This document shows, piece after piece, positions 24,301-37,211 of a stretch of 64,000 bases of DNA. Position numbers and translations under genes: made by a program. The stretch is from contig AP031355.1 in NCBI GenBank assembly GCA_037833965.1, positions 7,217,501 to 7,281,500 on the forward strand, in the 5' to 3' direction. The notes under the pieces are model-generated. The model ran no database searches. It was not told where the DNA came from and saw nothing but the letters and a program-made list of their open reading frames with translations. The DNA comes from Marchantia polymorpha subsp. ruderalis (Eukaryota > Streptophyta > Marchantiopsida > Marchantiales > Marchantiaceae). The number at the start of each line of letters is the position of its first letter. Position 1 is the first letter of the stretch.

Positions 24301-27300
24301 TGAAAATGAAGAAATTACCCCTCCTCGATCGATCCCATTACGGGAACCCCCCAAAGCAACACACCAAAGCCCCCTTACGCACAAAAAACCTCCATTCTCG
24401 AGGTGATGACGATCATGAATGAACAAAATGCCTCTGTTGATATGTTCCACAGGGCCTTCTCTTCCCTGCAAAGCAGAAAATACCGATCAGAATCAGAAGA
24501 TAGCACAGATACACTAGAGGCTCATACTGAACACAAACAACATAACCCATCTCTTAAGCACGTCTCCTCATATATCCATTCAAGTTATCCGTTATAGTAT
24601 AGTCCCAGAAAGTGTCCTTGAACAGATGTGATTCTAAATTACTACAAATATCAGCAGAAATAACCTTGAAAGGGCCCTCCACAACTCGAACAATATCTTT
24701 CAGAGAGACTACGTTGGAGTCCCTATCCTGGGCGTTCGTGTTACGGTCAAATAGCTTCTTCCTCATATCACGGAGCTTGACAGTAACAACTTCGGCTCTT
24801 TCGGGTGTACCTTTCAATACCTGTTTATTTCATCCGATTGACAGACAGTTGATGCACTATACTCTTAGTAACAGTGACAAAAACAAGATTGAAATAAAAC
24901 TTCAGACTGAATAACACGTAAAAAATCCGAAGACGAAGTGATTACCTGACAACTATCCTTCTCCACTCTAACAATCACTCCGACCGTCGACTGGCTGCAT
25001 ATTAAAAAAAAAAAGGCATTTCAGTAAAGATTGCTTCACAAATCATATGCTAGAAAATAACAACTATTGCCCTAATCATCTGAGAATTCAACGTACAAAT
25101 AGAAGCAAACAGAGATGCTTTTCATCGAAAGAACTTCAGATAATTCAGCATTCAAAATACTTACTCTAGCAGGACAAGGTCATGCAGCTCGTAATCTCCC
25201 AGTTTGTTCAATCCTGATGTGACCTCAGAACTTTCCACAATATTTGCTGTGAACACTTTAATCTGATGAGGAGGTACAACACACACTCCCAAGGTAAGTT
25301 AAATGAGTAGGAAGTAGTGAAGGAAAACAATTTATTTTTCAGCATACTTTTGGTGAAGTCAAAAACTGAATGATTACTTACATCCTCCTTCGTCGTATCG
25401 GACAAAATGACAACACTCCCTAAATCAACTCTGACGATCATTCCAGTTGCACCCTCGTGAGTACCGGCAACAACTTTCACATGATCACCAGTTTTGAAAA
25501 ACTTGCACAACTGCCTATCCTTGAACGCCAGTGTACTGCCCTGGATAGATTAGAAAAGGAAACAAAAGACGAGGCATTAGAAATACTTCAAATCGGAACG
25601 GGAGCCGTCAAGGTACGTGCTGTGGATATTCTAATGTGTAGGATGCATTAATGCCCATCAGTCCAACTATCCGTATGCAACTGTAAATCCTTCAGTCCAT
25701 ACGAAACGATCCATTCATCAGAACGAGCAATTCTCCGAAAGTCCTGCTGAGGCATCAAATTTACTCTTCTCTTCTACTAGTAGCTGCTTCTAATGGGTGC
25801 TTTGAATTGTACTAAAAGTTGAAGACGATGTACAATTTACTGCTTCAAATAGTAAACTTGCACTATGTGAGGCAGTGACTCCACGTTCATTACCTTGAGC
25901 TCCTTATCTTTGGGTCGAACAAAGACATCATCGTCATCCACCTTCTCAACATATCCCATGAGGTTTTTGAGATCTCCTTGTACAACTATGACTGCATCAC
26001 CCTTGACAAACAGACCCTTCCTTTTGCTCATCAAAGCAGTTGGGAGCCCCATGGTATCGGGGCCACCCTCATCGGTTGGTTTCTGGAACTTTTGGAGTTC
26101 ATCGAACGAGGGCACAACACCATTCGAGTCAATACTTTTCAAAGATACACCCTTGTATAAGTAACCGTCCTTAAATTGCATGCCACCAAAGAACTCGAAA
26201 TATTCTCCTGCGTGATTAGGATCACGCTTCCTCTCGATTGATATTTTCAAATCCCTGGAAAAAGAACATTTTGATTGTCAAATATTGCAAGCTGAAATAA
26301 AACTCCCTGTCAAACAGGCTGCTCATTCTTGGCGAAGAATGTCTAAACTACAGGCAATCTGACAGGGGCCCATTTCAAGTGTCTAGATAAGAGGATATTT
26401 CTCTCAATGGCGATAGGCTTGTCACAAGTATTAAATTCTCGGCTTCGAAACACGGAATAAAAGGCAAGCTATTCCCCTCAGTTTACTTCAAAATGGCATT
26501 CTACGAAGAGGAGTCCTTTGTTTCAAACTGCGTAGAAAGAGCCAACCATCTCCCTCAGACGAATCTAAGACGTTGGAGAGATACATACTGAAGTTCTTGA
26601 ACGTTAATAAACCGAGGTGCAGGTCTTGGCCTATTCTTAGCGTCATCTTTACTTCCTTTTATTGACCCTTCCTGCATAAAAAAAACACTTCGCGTGTAAA
26701 AAAAAGTTTTCGAGAAGTTAACGAGATCAAAAGCGAGGATGTCTTTGACAAGCGTTGTAAAATAGTACGGGAATAAAAATATGAAGGACAGTACGTAATT
26801 ACAGATATAGAATACAAGACATGTAACATGCAATAGTTTCAGATACAAATTAATCAATGAAAGTACAGATTACCGAAACGATCAAAATTCCGTTTCAAAC
26901 GTCTATGCTTGAAACAGCACTCTACTTTGGACCAAATCAATATGGAAGACAATGTCTAGAGTAATCAACTTACATTCATCTTGAGAGCCAAAGCTTGGAG
27001 GTCAACTCTGGGTATCAGCTTGATGGTGGCACGCTGCCTCACATGATCCACGTCCACAACCTGTTGACGGATACATGCGATGTCAGACTATCGACCGGAC
27101 GAAACATACTGACAATCCAACGGATGAAGGTGAGATAATTTATACTGTAGGTTTGTAATCTAGTTTTTTGGAAATAGATTTTGGAGAACAATACGTAGGG
27201 ACTGGTGAAATACACTTTGGAAACTTTTTAAGACACGGTAGTGAGTGTCGCCATCTCCATCATTACTACTAGGCACGCATAGATTCCTACTTCACCGTCA

Positions 27301-29205
27301 GAAACTTCCATGTCCTCGATGGATAACGCGGAAGGTGAAACCCGGCCAGAAAATTCCTGGCGACTCGGTAGGGATATATACTCCATACCCGCGAAAAACA
27401 TAGGTGATGTTGACTAAGCAAATACAAGGATCCATACTCAAGTGGAGCACTTCAAAAGGAACTTGAGTATAAATCTAGTGAAATCTACTGTACGCAATAC
27501 ATCTAAATAATACCTTTGCAAGATCGCCTTTATATACCCCATTCTTCACGCGAACCCAAGTGTCTTGATCAATATCAACCGACTTCTTTTCAACTGATAG
27601 CACATCAGTCATTTCCTTTATTGGCACCAACTTTACTTCCCGTTGCAATATCATTCGCATTCCTCTGATAGACTGCAAGCCAGAATATGGATTTAACTCA
27701 GTTTCGAACATTGCTAAAGAAAGAAAGGGATATCAATATCGTTAACACTATCGAAAGTAAAAGATGACATCGTCAGTATCCTCCTTGAACTGCCGGACAC
27801 CAGATTTCCTTCTTTGAAATCAGTGTTAGAAGTAAGTCTCGCTGCAACTGAAGAGGAACTAAGAAAAACTGAGTCGCTTTTTCAAGTCCTCGGGGGGTTG
27901 TGGATGTATGAGACGTCACATACTAGACGATAATTCTCATAAATTTGTTCACAACTGAGTTAAACAAACCAGATTAAATGTAACTTTCCGATAATACATA
28001 CCTCTCTGACATAAGCCTCCTTCTCGGACTCCACATACAGATAGCCTTTGAGGTGATCCAAAGCGATTGCTGACTTGATAAGTAGGGGCTTCCCTTGCAT
28101 GTCCATGTCCATAAACTTTTGCATGAGGCAAATGGATGCTTCCCGCTCATGACCAATCTGCACATGGATTTGCGAGTCAGGATAAACAGAACACGTGAAA
28201 GTAAATTACCCTCACTCAGTCTCTGAATCCGGTTTGTCGGAGATCATGACTGAAAGTGATGGTCACAACAAGAAAGAACGATAGTAGAAGTTGACATGTC
28301 TTTACAGAATTACAACCTCATTGTACGTAGAGGCTGTATAAACCTACTTTGCAGGTAGCAACAAAATATATCCCAGTTTTTTCTACATTTTGTGCAGGAC
28401 AGTACCTGACACTTGACCATCCATAGCTTGGGATCCCTAACCGAAGGTAGCAAGGCCTGTTGTTCCACATCAGTGGTTTCAGCTTCATCAAACTCCTCAT
28501 ACTCCTGTCGTCCATATCTTTGTTGGATAAACTTTTCAAGGTCCTCCACATTTTCCTGCTGATCATCTTCAGGTAACATAGCACGATGATGCTTTCTTCC
28601 CCTGTCCTCCTCATCGGCTAAGTCTGGACCTTCATCGTGGATAAAGTCTGCTCGAGCCACCAGGAACAGTCAATATAAACAAAAATACTGGACTAAGCTC
28701 AGTGCAAATGAAAGCCACGGCTATACGTCTCTACAAATCTACTATCTGCGTCCAACAGGACCAGCACAGATAGCTTCTATGGACCAACTATCTGTTGTTA
28801 CTTTTGCGGAGGGCATTTAATCTGTAAAGGCTTGAAAACAATCTGAAAGCACCCTAAGCCTCCACGCGTTAAAGCCTCTCTGAAATATGGCTTACCTTCT
28901 TCCCCTTCCATTTCTTCCTCATCATCATCACTGGCAACAGCGGCGGTGTCATCAATGAATTCTGACGCTCGCCTGTGCCTTCTTTTCCGCGGAGCCTCTT
29001 CCTCTTCTTCATCCTCATCGTCATCCTCCTCCGCAACGTCGTCTATAAACTGAGAACCTTTAAATTTGCGCTTGCGGCTGCGCTCCTCCTCTTCCTCCTC
29101 GTCCTCTTCTTCAACTTCCTCTTCTTCATCTTCTACATCTTCAGCTTCCTCCTCCTCTACATCGTCATCCTCCTCCTCCTCATCGCTGTAATTTTTGTAA
29201 CCCAT
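21376..29205 (-). CDS. SPT5: Transcription elongation factor SPT5
   Basis: Complete gene of 22 coding exons, about 1,075 residues (Arabidopsis SPT5 is about 1,040). Exons: 29205-28896, 28647-28406, 28157-28002, 27672-27514, 27060-26974, 26671-26589, 26254-25894, 25540-25382, 25262-25165, 24994-24946, 24820-24665, 24465-24319, 24050-23954, 23712-23524, 23355-23289, 23173-23076, 22968-22887, 22771-22708, 22600-22477, 22224-22081, 21916-21807, 21621-21376; all phases agree. Domains in order: very acidic N-terminus with basic KRK patches (1-150), NGN domain that binds SPT4 (about 175-260), KOW repeats (TWVRVKNGVYKGD; FVKGDAVIVVQGDLKN; GDHVKVVAGTHEGATG; IVRVVEGPFKGREG; TVKIRIGPFKGYRG), a C-terminal repeat region rich in TPMxxSRTP and PSTPGGQPMTPG motifs, and a final KOW (RIKIVSGELRRSTGKLIGI). 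With SPT4 it forms DSIF on RNA polymerase II. ATG 29205 is chosen because MGYKNYSDEEEE starts the acidic region just after a splice-like CTAG. Part of it (exons 2-7) is duplicated at 14.5-16.9 kb. Confidence 0.96.
26117..28536. repeat. Parental copy of the duplicated SPT5 block
   Basis: Source segment of the duplicate at 14532-16918, in direct orientation and offset by about 11.6 kb. It spans from within exon 7 to within exon 2 of SPT5. Because here the block sits in an intact gene and continues homologously on both sides, this is the ancestral copy. Confidence 0.95.
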
Positions 29206-31130
29206 CCCGACACTAGCAACGTCGCACACCTATTCCTATCGCCTACACTCAGAAGAAGTGGGAAGAAGGATATAATCTGCCATAAAAACTTCAAGAAAAA
29301 TTGAGTCAATATGACGTACGTTGAGCCTGATTGCTTGCGTGACAACATTTCTTCACTCAGGAATAAATTTTAGAGCACAGAAAACAGCACAGGCAAAAGT
29401 CAGAGCTGGTTCGATAAAGAACTGCGTGCACACAACAAAAAACATCCCAACTTCTTCACAAGATGAGAAAAATATCTACAGGCTTGCTTAATTGATTAAA
29501 TCCCCACAAGTTGACAGCATCTCACGACTCAGAACATGGAATACTCGCGACAGTGTATCAGCCGCAAATGTAATCTATTTAGGCCTATCGATCTCAGTTT
29601 CGACAGGAACCTTTTGCGTGCTAAAAGGAACTTCAAAAGCGAATGTCGAGGCAATAGTCAACATTGCAAACAAACCATCACACGAGGGCAGATGCCAACG
29701 GAGAGTACCCTAAAATCTTCACAAACTCAACACCTTCATTACAATCCATTGCTTCAGTGTTCATAGACAATGCTCAGGTCATCGTTGCGACTCTGCTTCG
29801 AAAGACACAAAATCATGACAAGAGCGCTGATGTTTGCATTTCGAGTTCTCTCAAAAAAATCTTCCAAATTCGCAATTGCGCAATATTCCGCAATGATCCG
29901 ATTGTAAATCAGATCAGTCTGATTGTCTTGGCCACGACGTCACAAACAATTGAACTTTTCGCCCAAGTAAATACTTGGAAAGGACGGAAAACAAGGCGAC
30001 AAAGCAGATCGAATGAAAGAGGCGCTAATACCTTGAAGGCCGATAAGGGCGTGAGAGGAGATGCTTTAGTAGTTTTGCCAACTCCAAAGGGGCGATTCCG
30101 ACAGCTTCTTCTCCTGCTCACTTTCTACGCAATCCGTAGTCTCGAATTTGGCATCTGATCCACATACATCGACCAAGTCACGATTCCGTGAAATTGAGAA
30201 AAGACTACTCAGCTTGAGTCAGTGAATCACAACAAGAATCCTTAGAGTATCACTTTGAGTGCACAACAAGCCGAAACAGGAAGAAGGACCCAACGCACGA
30301 AGAAAACTGCCTGTTCTTGCCATTTCCTACAGCTTTCCTCTGCCGAATGAATGTGGTGGAACATCGGTTCCACTTTCGGGAAAACAACAGATCAACCTAA
30401 CATAAACTTGCGAATCTGGCTAACCATCACAGTTGGTCGGTCGTTCATAACACATTCAAATTCTTTCAGATCCTAAAAGAGCGCTTTTGTAAAGATGCGT
30501 CTAATGTAAAAATCTCGCCTCCCGTAATCTCAATCTCTACAAAAAAAAAAAAAAAAAGGATACTAGGTAGCACATACTCCGGGAAGGAACAGAAACAGAA
30601 ACAGAGAAGAGATCAAGCGTCCAATCTGCTAACTCGGGACGGAGCAGCCATGCTTCCATCTGACTCCGGACGATAAGACTGAAGGACTTCAAAGAAGGTT
30701 CTAAATCAAAGCATATCAAAGACGCCCTCTTGACGTACTCCTAATTTCCATCCCGTTGTGAATACCAAGGTCATCGCAAGACAAGCTGACGACAGTCAGA
30801 ACGCAAAAGATTCATCGCATGAGACCGCTTCATCCTCATTCTCGTGAGTATCGGCTCCAAATTTCACGCAAAGCTGAAAGGAGGAAAACAACGACTGCAA
30901 CAACGCGATTTCAAGCAACACAAAGCAAAAAACATACCAATCGTGAGAAAAAAACCAGGAGAACGTCGCATCACCACCTCCTCTCAACCGCACCGCTTCT
31001 AGCCGCGAAGACAAGGCCAAACAGATCACAAGGACAGAGCTAATGCCCTCTCCTCGCCTCCCAGGAGCAGCAGCAGGAGAAAAGAGCCATCATCGGCCTG
31101 GCGGAAGAAACCCTAGACCAAATTGTGGGC
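29206..31130 (-). promoter_or_regulatory. 5' leader and promoter region of SPT5 with a telo-box
   Basis: Upstream of the SPT5 start no other gene is recognisable; frames up to 164 codons occur on the plus strand but lack motifs. A splice-like acceptor right before the ATG suggests an untranslated first exon further upstream. At 31108-31117 the sequence AAACCCTAGA contains a telo-box, a motif common near transcription starts of plant housekeeping and translation-related genes. A run of 17 A (around 30541-30557) lies within. Exact transcription start cannot be placed. Confidence 0.4.
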
Positions 31131-32294
31131 ACCCTATATTCGGTAGCAATTTTGGCCTGTAACTCCGTTGACACTCAATATCCGGTTCCAACTTTCACAT
31201 GTCCGTCTCCCTGTTGGTGGGCCCGGTTGGGTGCAGCCGATAAGTCCCGGCAGAATGACGGGCCGCTTGACCGATCATGTCACGTCACGCCCGTACTTGA
31301 AGGCTTGAAGGGCATTAGTCACTTTCAACAGGAGGAGGAAAGTGCCAATCCGACATCCGACAAGCTCCAGTGTTGTCCTGAATCACATTCATAGATCTGC
31401 CAGATATGCTCCCTGCCCTCTCTTACAGTTACACCTCCGAGTGTTATATGTTATTACCTTACTCCTGTTTCATTCCAAGCGAGCGATAGTTGGGCTGTAC
31501 TAGTTTGGAAACGCCGCGAAAGCCTTATTTAGCTCATGTTCGAGTGACAGAGCCACTACGACAGGCGGGGCATGTGCCTCGATGTTGAGTACCAGTTTAG
31601 CAGATAGTAGCAATTTTATTTTTTATCTGTGATGTGCGTATTGTTAAAAACATGTATAATATTACTACAGTGATCTGTTCGATGTATCCCGGGTAGAATG
31701 TGATACAGTATATTTGGAACAATGTACTGTATTTTTTTTTATGTGAAATTTTGAAATACACATCACTTAAGGTACAAGTAGACCTTCAAAATCCATTTTA
31801 GATTTCCCATTTATCCATACCTTGATTGTTTGTAAAACTTTATGTATGCAGAAGAAGTTTTGCATGAAACTTACAGTCTACAAAGAAAACGTATTTCAAG
31901 TTTGTTTTAAGCAAACACAGCATTATCATTGACACAGAGTAGGTGATTAGAATATCACGATATATATTAATGAGACTAAATTTATCAAAGATTGTTGCTT
32001 CGAAAGCTCAAATGCAGTAGATTATGCCTCGATTTCACTACGTACACTTTAGGACTGCAAGAAATTCTTCCGCCTTTTTTCTTGGCATGTTTTGATCCAA
32101 GTTCTTTTACGTCTCAAACCACATAGTGTAGCCAATTCTTCACGACTAGACGTTGCCTTATACTTTATTCCGTCGATTATTTACTTTCCCTTACATCCAC
32201 GGACAAATGTTGCACTTCTCCTAGCTCCACGAGGGTACACAATGAAGCATGCAGAAATTGAAAAATGTTCCTCATGGATAAATGGCTTAATTTA

Positions 32295-32599
32295 GGGAGG
32301 GGCTAGTTATCCTTCACTTAAGGTTAATTAGCCCTCACCCTACTCTAATCTCTTCTCTGATTGGTCGAACATTCAGTTTGGAAATAGGTGCTATTCACCC
32401 ACCAACCCTCTAATCTTGCATGGATCAATTAGAGAATAATTTATAATAGAGTGAGGGTTAATTAGCCCCAAATGAAAGATAATTGGAAATAGTTGCTATT
32501 CACCCACCAACCCTCTAATCTTGCATGGATCAATTAGAGAATAATTTATGATAGAGTGAGGGTTAATTAGACCCAAATGAAAGATGACTAACGGCTCCC
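32295..32599. mobile_element. Tourist/PIF-Harbinger-like MITE with TTA target duplication
   Basis: The element starts GGGAGGGGCTAGTTATCCTT and ends in the inverse of GGGAGCCGTTAGTCATCTTT. The inverted ends remain alignable for about 50 bases, including the TTAATTAGCCCTCAC region. TTA flanks both ends (32292-32294 and 32600-32602), the 3-base target duplication typical of PIF/Harbinger elements. No coding capacity. The centre is a 105-base tandem duplication, so one copy carries an extra half. Superfamily assignment rests on target-site size and the GGG termini. Confidence 0.7.
32380..32585. repeat. 105-base tandem duplication inside the MITE
   Basis: Two head-to-tail copies (32380-32484 and 32485-32585, the second a few bases short) differ at only a handful of bases. 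The repeated unit contains the inner part of the right terminal repeat, so the MITE has a partly duplicated 3' end. Confidence 0.9.
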
Positions 32600-34385
32600 T
32601 TAATTTATTGTCCAATCTGAACAGGACTTTCGAGACCAAAAAAACTTAGAAAATGTACAAACAGAAATTATTCAAAATAAAAGAATAGTAATAATGAAAC
32701 GCGTTAAGCATGCTTTACGTTTTCCGGAATATAAAAGACCGTTATCAATCAGTTTATAATTCTTCAATGTAAGTTTTTACGCTCACCATCCAAGACGTAG
32801 GCTTTGGATTCGCAACATAAAACATTTTTCATACTTTGTATCATGAACAGGCGAGATCCAAAGTATTAGACATTAACCTGATCTTAAATAGACATCCTCT
32901 TAGTTACACTGAATTTCAATGGCAGCCTTGCAGGAAGTGGACGTTACATTATACTTAATACATGAAAGTCGAACGATCGTAACAAAACCAATTACTCAAA
33001 GAGAGGACTAAACATACACATGCTTTTGCAAATAAGAAGACATAACTTGACATCTTCACCAACAATAAATACGTGAAACGGTGACTCTTATAAGAAAAGC
33101 TACTCCAATGATGTCAGTATCTTCTGCTTTGGACATACTATGACTCACAAAACGTCCCTCACCGAAATACTGGTTGAAAAAGTGCGGTTTCGTTCGAAGG
33201 TTTGTAGAGGCATGTGATTCTTGACTATTGTGATCCCTTCTTAGTGATTTCCAAATTTGCACATTGTAGATCCCAAAATCTTTCAACTTACATATGACGT
33301 TGGAAGCACCAAAATGTCCATTAACACTTTGCGGCAATCCCTTAAGCTGTAATTTACGGGTGACTAGATTCTAACAAACTAGGCCCACTACAATCTTCTC
33401 GTGGCATGCTCATACGATTGTGTGTAAATTGGATAATCCACTAGAGAAATTTCCGCAATTACGAGCAATAACAGCGACCTTCCTCATTATATGAATGAGT
33501 TAGGCAATAAGATTACCATGAAAAATCTCCTTGTCACCTACACTTAAATATGTAAAAATCAAACGTTAATATATAGATCGCACAGTACCGTCACGTTTAT
33601 AAGTTCTCGTCAACAACACGATGTTGCTCTTGCGCATATTCGAAACGAGGGCGTAATTCAGATCGTCAACATTTAGCGGGAGAAAGGCCATTATCAAGTC
33701 ATCTGTTCTTCGGAGCAATATATGAAGCTTGTTACATATATCTTCTACCAAATTTACTGCTGATATCTCGTTATTTCTAGCTTCAACCCGTCTGCTCTAT
33801 TTCAGAAAAGACGGTGCCTTGCTGTTGTCAAAGAAAATTCCATGTCACTTCTTGCTCAATTTTGATGGAAGATAAAAAAAGACCGGGAGCTCTTGGCTGA
33901 AAAACCGGGAGAAACAACAGACTGCGTGCTTACTCAGATCAATTTGGTAAAACCGATATTTTGTCCATAAAATAGTCAGATTAAACAAGAGTCATGAAAT
34001 CCACTGGCATTTCAGTATATACCTGTCAAAGAGGGACATCATGCCTTAAATACCAAATGCACGGGAAGGCAGGCTACTGTAGCCTCTTCACAATGATACG
34101 AGAATATATTCCATCAACTCGACAATGAAGACGAAATACCACGAGTTTGAATCAGATCATAAAAAAGAAGAAATTGGCACTTTTTCAGTTTTCGTTAACT
34201 CAACAGAGAATATTTACTACCGATATATATCATTCTCAATCACCTCCATTTCCTTGACAAATCAGAAACTCTTCTCTGAAGTCAAAGAAAAGGGCACTTC
34301 TTGTCTACGGTGACAGTCTACAAGAATTTCAGACTTTTGAAGAAAGGGTTATTTACAAGCTCAGGAGGAGGAGAAAACAACTGTT

Positions 34386-37029
34386 TTAGGTATACATATA
34401 TTCTCCACCGGGAAGTGCATTCTCACGTGCCTTTCTGTCCTCTTCAAATTCACGGTCACGTTCCTTCTGCAATTCATATTCTCGGTCGTCGGTCGGCATT
34501 TCGTACCTACAGATCGGGCATGAGTTGTGTGCTTCCTGCAACCGGCAGAGTAGGATATGAGATAACAGAGCAGTCTCAACAGCAATCACAGCAGTACAAC
34601 ACACGAATGATCAGACGAAGGCATTACTTTCTACTCACCAGCCATGGCTTCAAGCAGTCCGGATGGAATGAGTGTTTACAAGGCATCTCCTGCATCTTGT
34701 CACCAATGGTCAGCACCTCTCGGCACACAGCACATTCGGCACCTTGACCGACGCGGGCTAAAATCTCTTCAGTTACTTCGAGGACAGGTAATTTTGCCAC
34801 TTCAGCTTTGGATGCAGGAGGAGGACCACGGGGCATGTTTCCAATCTCCTGTAACGCCAGTAAAAAGAAGGCAGGAACAAATCAGCAGGCACTCTGCATC
34901 TCAATGGAAGAGTAACCGACATAATACTTCTGCCTGATGGGTTTCGAATGGAGATTCAAACAACATTTCCGATAATCGGTGATGAATGTAGAGGTAGATG
35001 AACACGTATTAGACAAACCGCTGGACCTTTCTTTCCAGTAAGCTAGTTGAAATGATCCAGCCGTTTCAAAACAAAAACTTGAAATATAAACTTGAAAACA
35101 TTATTTACTTGCTAGACAAGACGCAAGCTGTTGCCTTTGATACTAAGAGAGACTAACTTGAAAAAAATAATCAGAAAATCTCTGAACTTGGTGGAGTTTT
35201 CGCAGAAAAACTCACAGCAAGCGTCGCAGCGATAGCCTCTTCCAAGCCAACAAATTCAGGATTTTGACCTGGAAGGCCATTGCCATCTCGAGCATTATTC
35301 AATATATTCTGGAGTCTACGCGTGACGTCCTGCTCAACATTTGGATCGTTGCTGTTAAATAGCCTGGTTGCATTCTCTCGCAAAGTATCCCTAATGGCAG
35401 ACCAGGCATGTCTTGGAGGCTCTGGTCCCATCGTGAGCTGTCCTTCGAATAGAAATCCACCTGAACCTACAATTGCAATAGACTTTGCAATCCGATCAGG
35501 AAAACTGCAACAACAATAATGTGGTAGCCTTTTCATTGCAGTCCCTTGATCCCAGACAGAATAACGAGAGAAAGATATTCTCGAATGCGCGATTTAAGCC
35601 AAAAGTCATGAATTTATTCTGAGACAGGACAGAAAAGAGCAAGGAGGCACCTATTTAACATTAAAAGAGCAAAGATTGAGCAAGAATGAAAAAAAGAACG
35701 AAGCCATTACTTGTTCCTGCTCTCATATGTGGGGGTAATGTCTCCCTTTCCGTCTGCTCCCCAAGATATACCCGTGCTTTCTGAACGAAGCCTTGCATAT
35801 TCCTCTTCTCTTTTGGTTCAGTCAGCATAGCTTCAGCTTGTTGAAAAAGTTTCAAACCGGCCTTCCAGAACGCTGAAGATGTATAACGACTCTGAAGCAG
35901 TCTTTCTGCACGACAAGCAGCTGCGTACATCTGGAAAATATGGTTCATCCCTTTCAGCCACGGAAAAAATTCACCGCAACCTATGTGTTGAAGTATATTC
36001 CCAATAATTTCACATAAAAATGCAACCTCCAGATATCAATAAAAGCAGGCAAGTATCGAAGGATTTGAAGAACGAAGCAATTGGGTTATCAGTAAAGCTT
36101 CAAACTTTCCATTAATAACACAGGCTACATGCTTGTAGAATCCGCCAGAATTTAAGAAGGATATGTCAAATGAACTGTAAGATTTCACAGGGTTGTTCTT
36201 CAGCAGGTACCTTAAGGAGAACTCTGCTGCAAGGCCAAAATTCCTCAATGAAGACTTTCTCTGATGTTTGATAATTACTCAGCCAACAGTTCAAACAAAG
36301 AAGCAAAGCAAAATAATACTATAGTGACACAAATGATTCAGAAAACCAAACTCACGTCGATGACGTGTTCAAGTCGTTTTCTATACAACTTGATTGTGGT
36401 ATCGCGCTAAAAAATAAATAAACACGCTGAGAAACATACAGATGAAAAATCTGCGACTGCGACTACCACCACCCGCACAGAAACTTTGCCTTCGATTCGA
36501 GGACATAGCATGTGGCTAGTCTAATCAATCTCCACTAAAAATCGCAAAAAATATCTTAAAAATCCCCCACTGACAAGAAAGTTGGAAATGCTCTCCTGTA
36601 TTGAGCCTCCTCATCCATCTAGGTCCTCAAAGTTACATATTAGAAAACTCAATTTCTTAACTACTTTGAGCAAGCGAAGCAATTGAGACTCATCAAGCGT
36701 GTGATATGCTGTGGCCCAAAGAACAGTTTGCATCTTCCACAGGAGTAACAATGAGACAACATTTACAGCCATAATAAAATTCTTCCCCGGCAAGGTAACT
36801 TCTCTGTCCACAATCCAAAACATCATCGCTATAAAAGCGAATTTGACAGACATCAGATTCAAAGAGCAGATCGTACCGCTTGTCGTTCAGGTGCAGGAGC
36901 CGATTTATATAGATCCCGAAACATACACGTCAGAGAGACTACAGCGCCCTCAAATGTGTTCTTCCTGTTGAGCTCATTTTGCAGCCCGGCAACCAGCACC
37001 GCCAACGATTCTCGATCTCCTTTCCCCAT
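34386..37029 (-). CDS. AIP2-like: AIP2-like RING-H2 E3 ubiquitin ligase
   Basis: Five exons: 37029-36877, 35930-35711, 35466-35216, 34848-34639, 34535-34386, giving about 327 residues (Arabidopsis AIP2 is 310). The N-terminal helical region (LQNELNRKNTFEGAV; RAERLLQSRYTSSAFWKAGL) and the FLFEGQLT segment match the AIP2 family. The C-terminal RING has all ligands of the C3H2C3 type: CAVC, C and H in PCKHSFH, the second His, CLKPW and CPIC (about residues 235-290). It ends in the family-typical GGEYMYT. AIP2 in Arabidopsis ubiquitinates the transcription factor ABI3 and dampens abscisic acid signalling; extension of that role to this gene is inference. Intron 1 is long (about 950 bases). The acceptor of exon 3 could equally be 6 bases downstream (35460), still in frame. 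A TC tract lies upstream. Confidence 0.9.
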
Positions 37030-37180
37030 CGCTCCTCGCGCTCTACTCTTCTCTCGTCGTCAGCAATTCAGCCCTATTGTCCCAGAATTTCTGCTCTTCC
37101 CTCACGATTTCCTCGTTAAATTCTCCTGTGTTCTGCCACTGATCGCCACCGCTTGCCCCTGACCCTGTCCGGCCCTTCTT

Positions 37181-37181
<1 letters not shown>

Positions 37182-37209
<28 letters not shown>
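37182..37209. repeat. TC dinucleotide tract in the leader of the RING E3 gene
   Basis: An uninterrupted TC run of about 28 bases, which reads GA on the coding strand of the gene, sits about 150 bases upstream of the start codon at 37029, where the 5' leader or core promoter is expected. Pyrimidine/purine tracts here are common in plant promoters. Confidence 0.85.

Positions 37210-37211
<2 letters not shown>

Larger units (their letters stand above)
31131..34385. other. Intergenic spacer with a miniature element
   Basis: Apart from the miniature element at 32295-32599 and its internal repeat, I see no gene. Short frames (up to 93 codons at 33056-33337) carry no recognised motif. The last part contains the 3' untranslated region of the RING E3 gene. 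Confidence 0.4.

Noticed and set aside
28975-29304. Hydrophobic Leu/Phe/Ile-rich plus-strand frame resembling a membrane protein
   Set aside because: It is the antisense of the GAG/GAT-rich acidic N-terminus of SPT5; runs of Glu/Asp codons always give this shadow.
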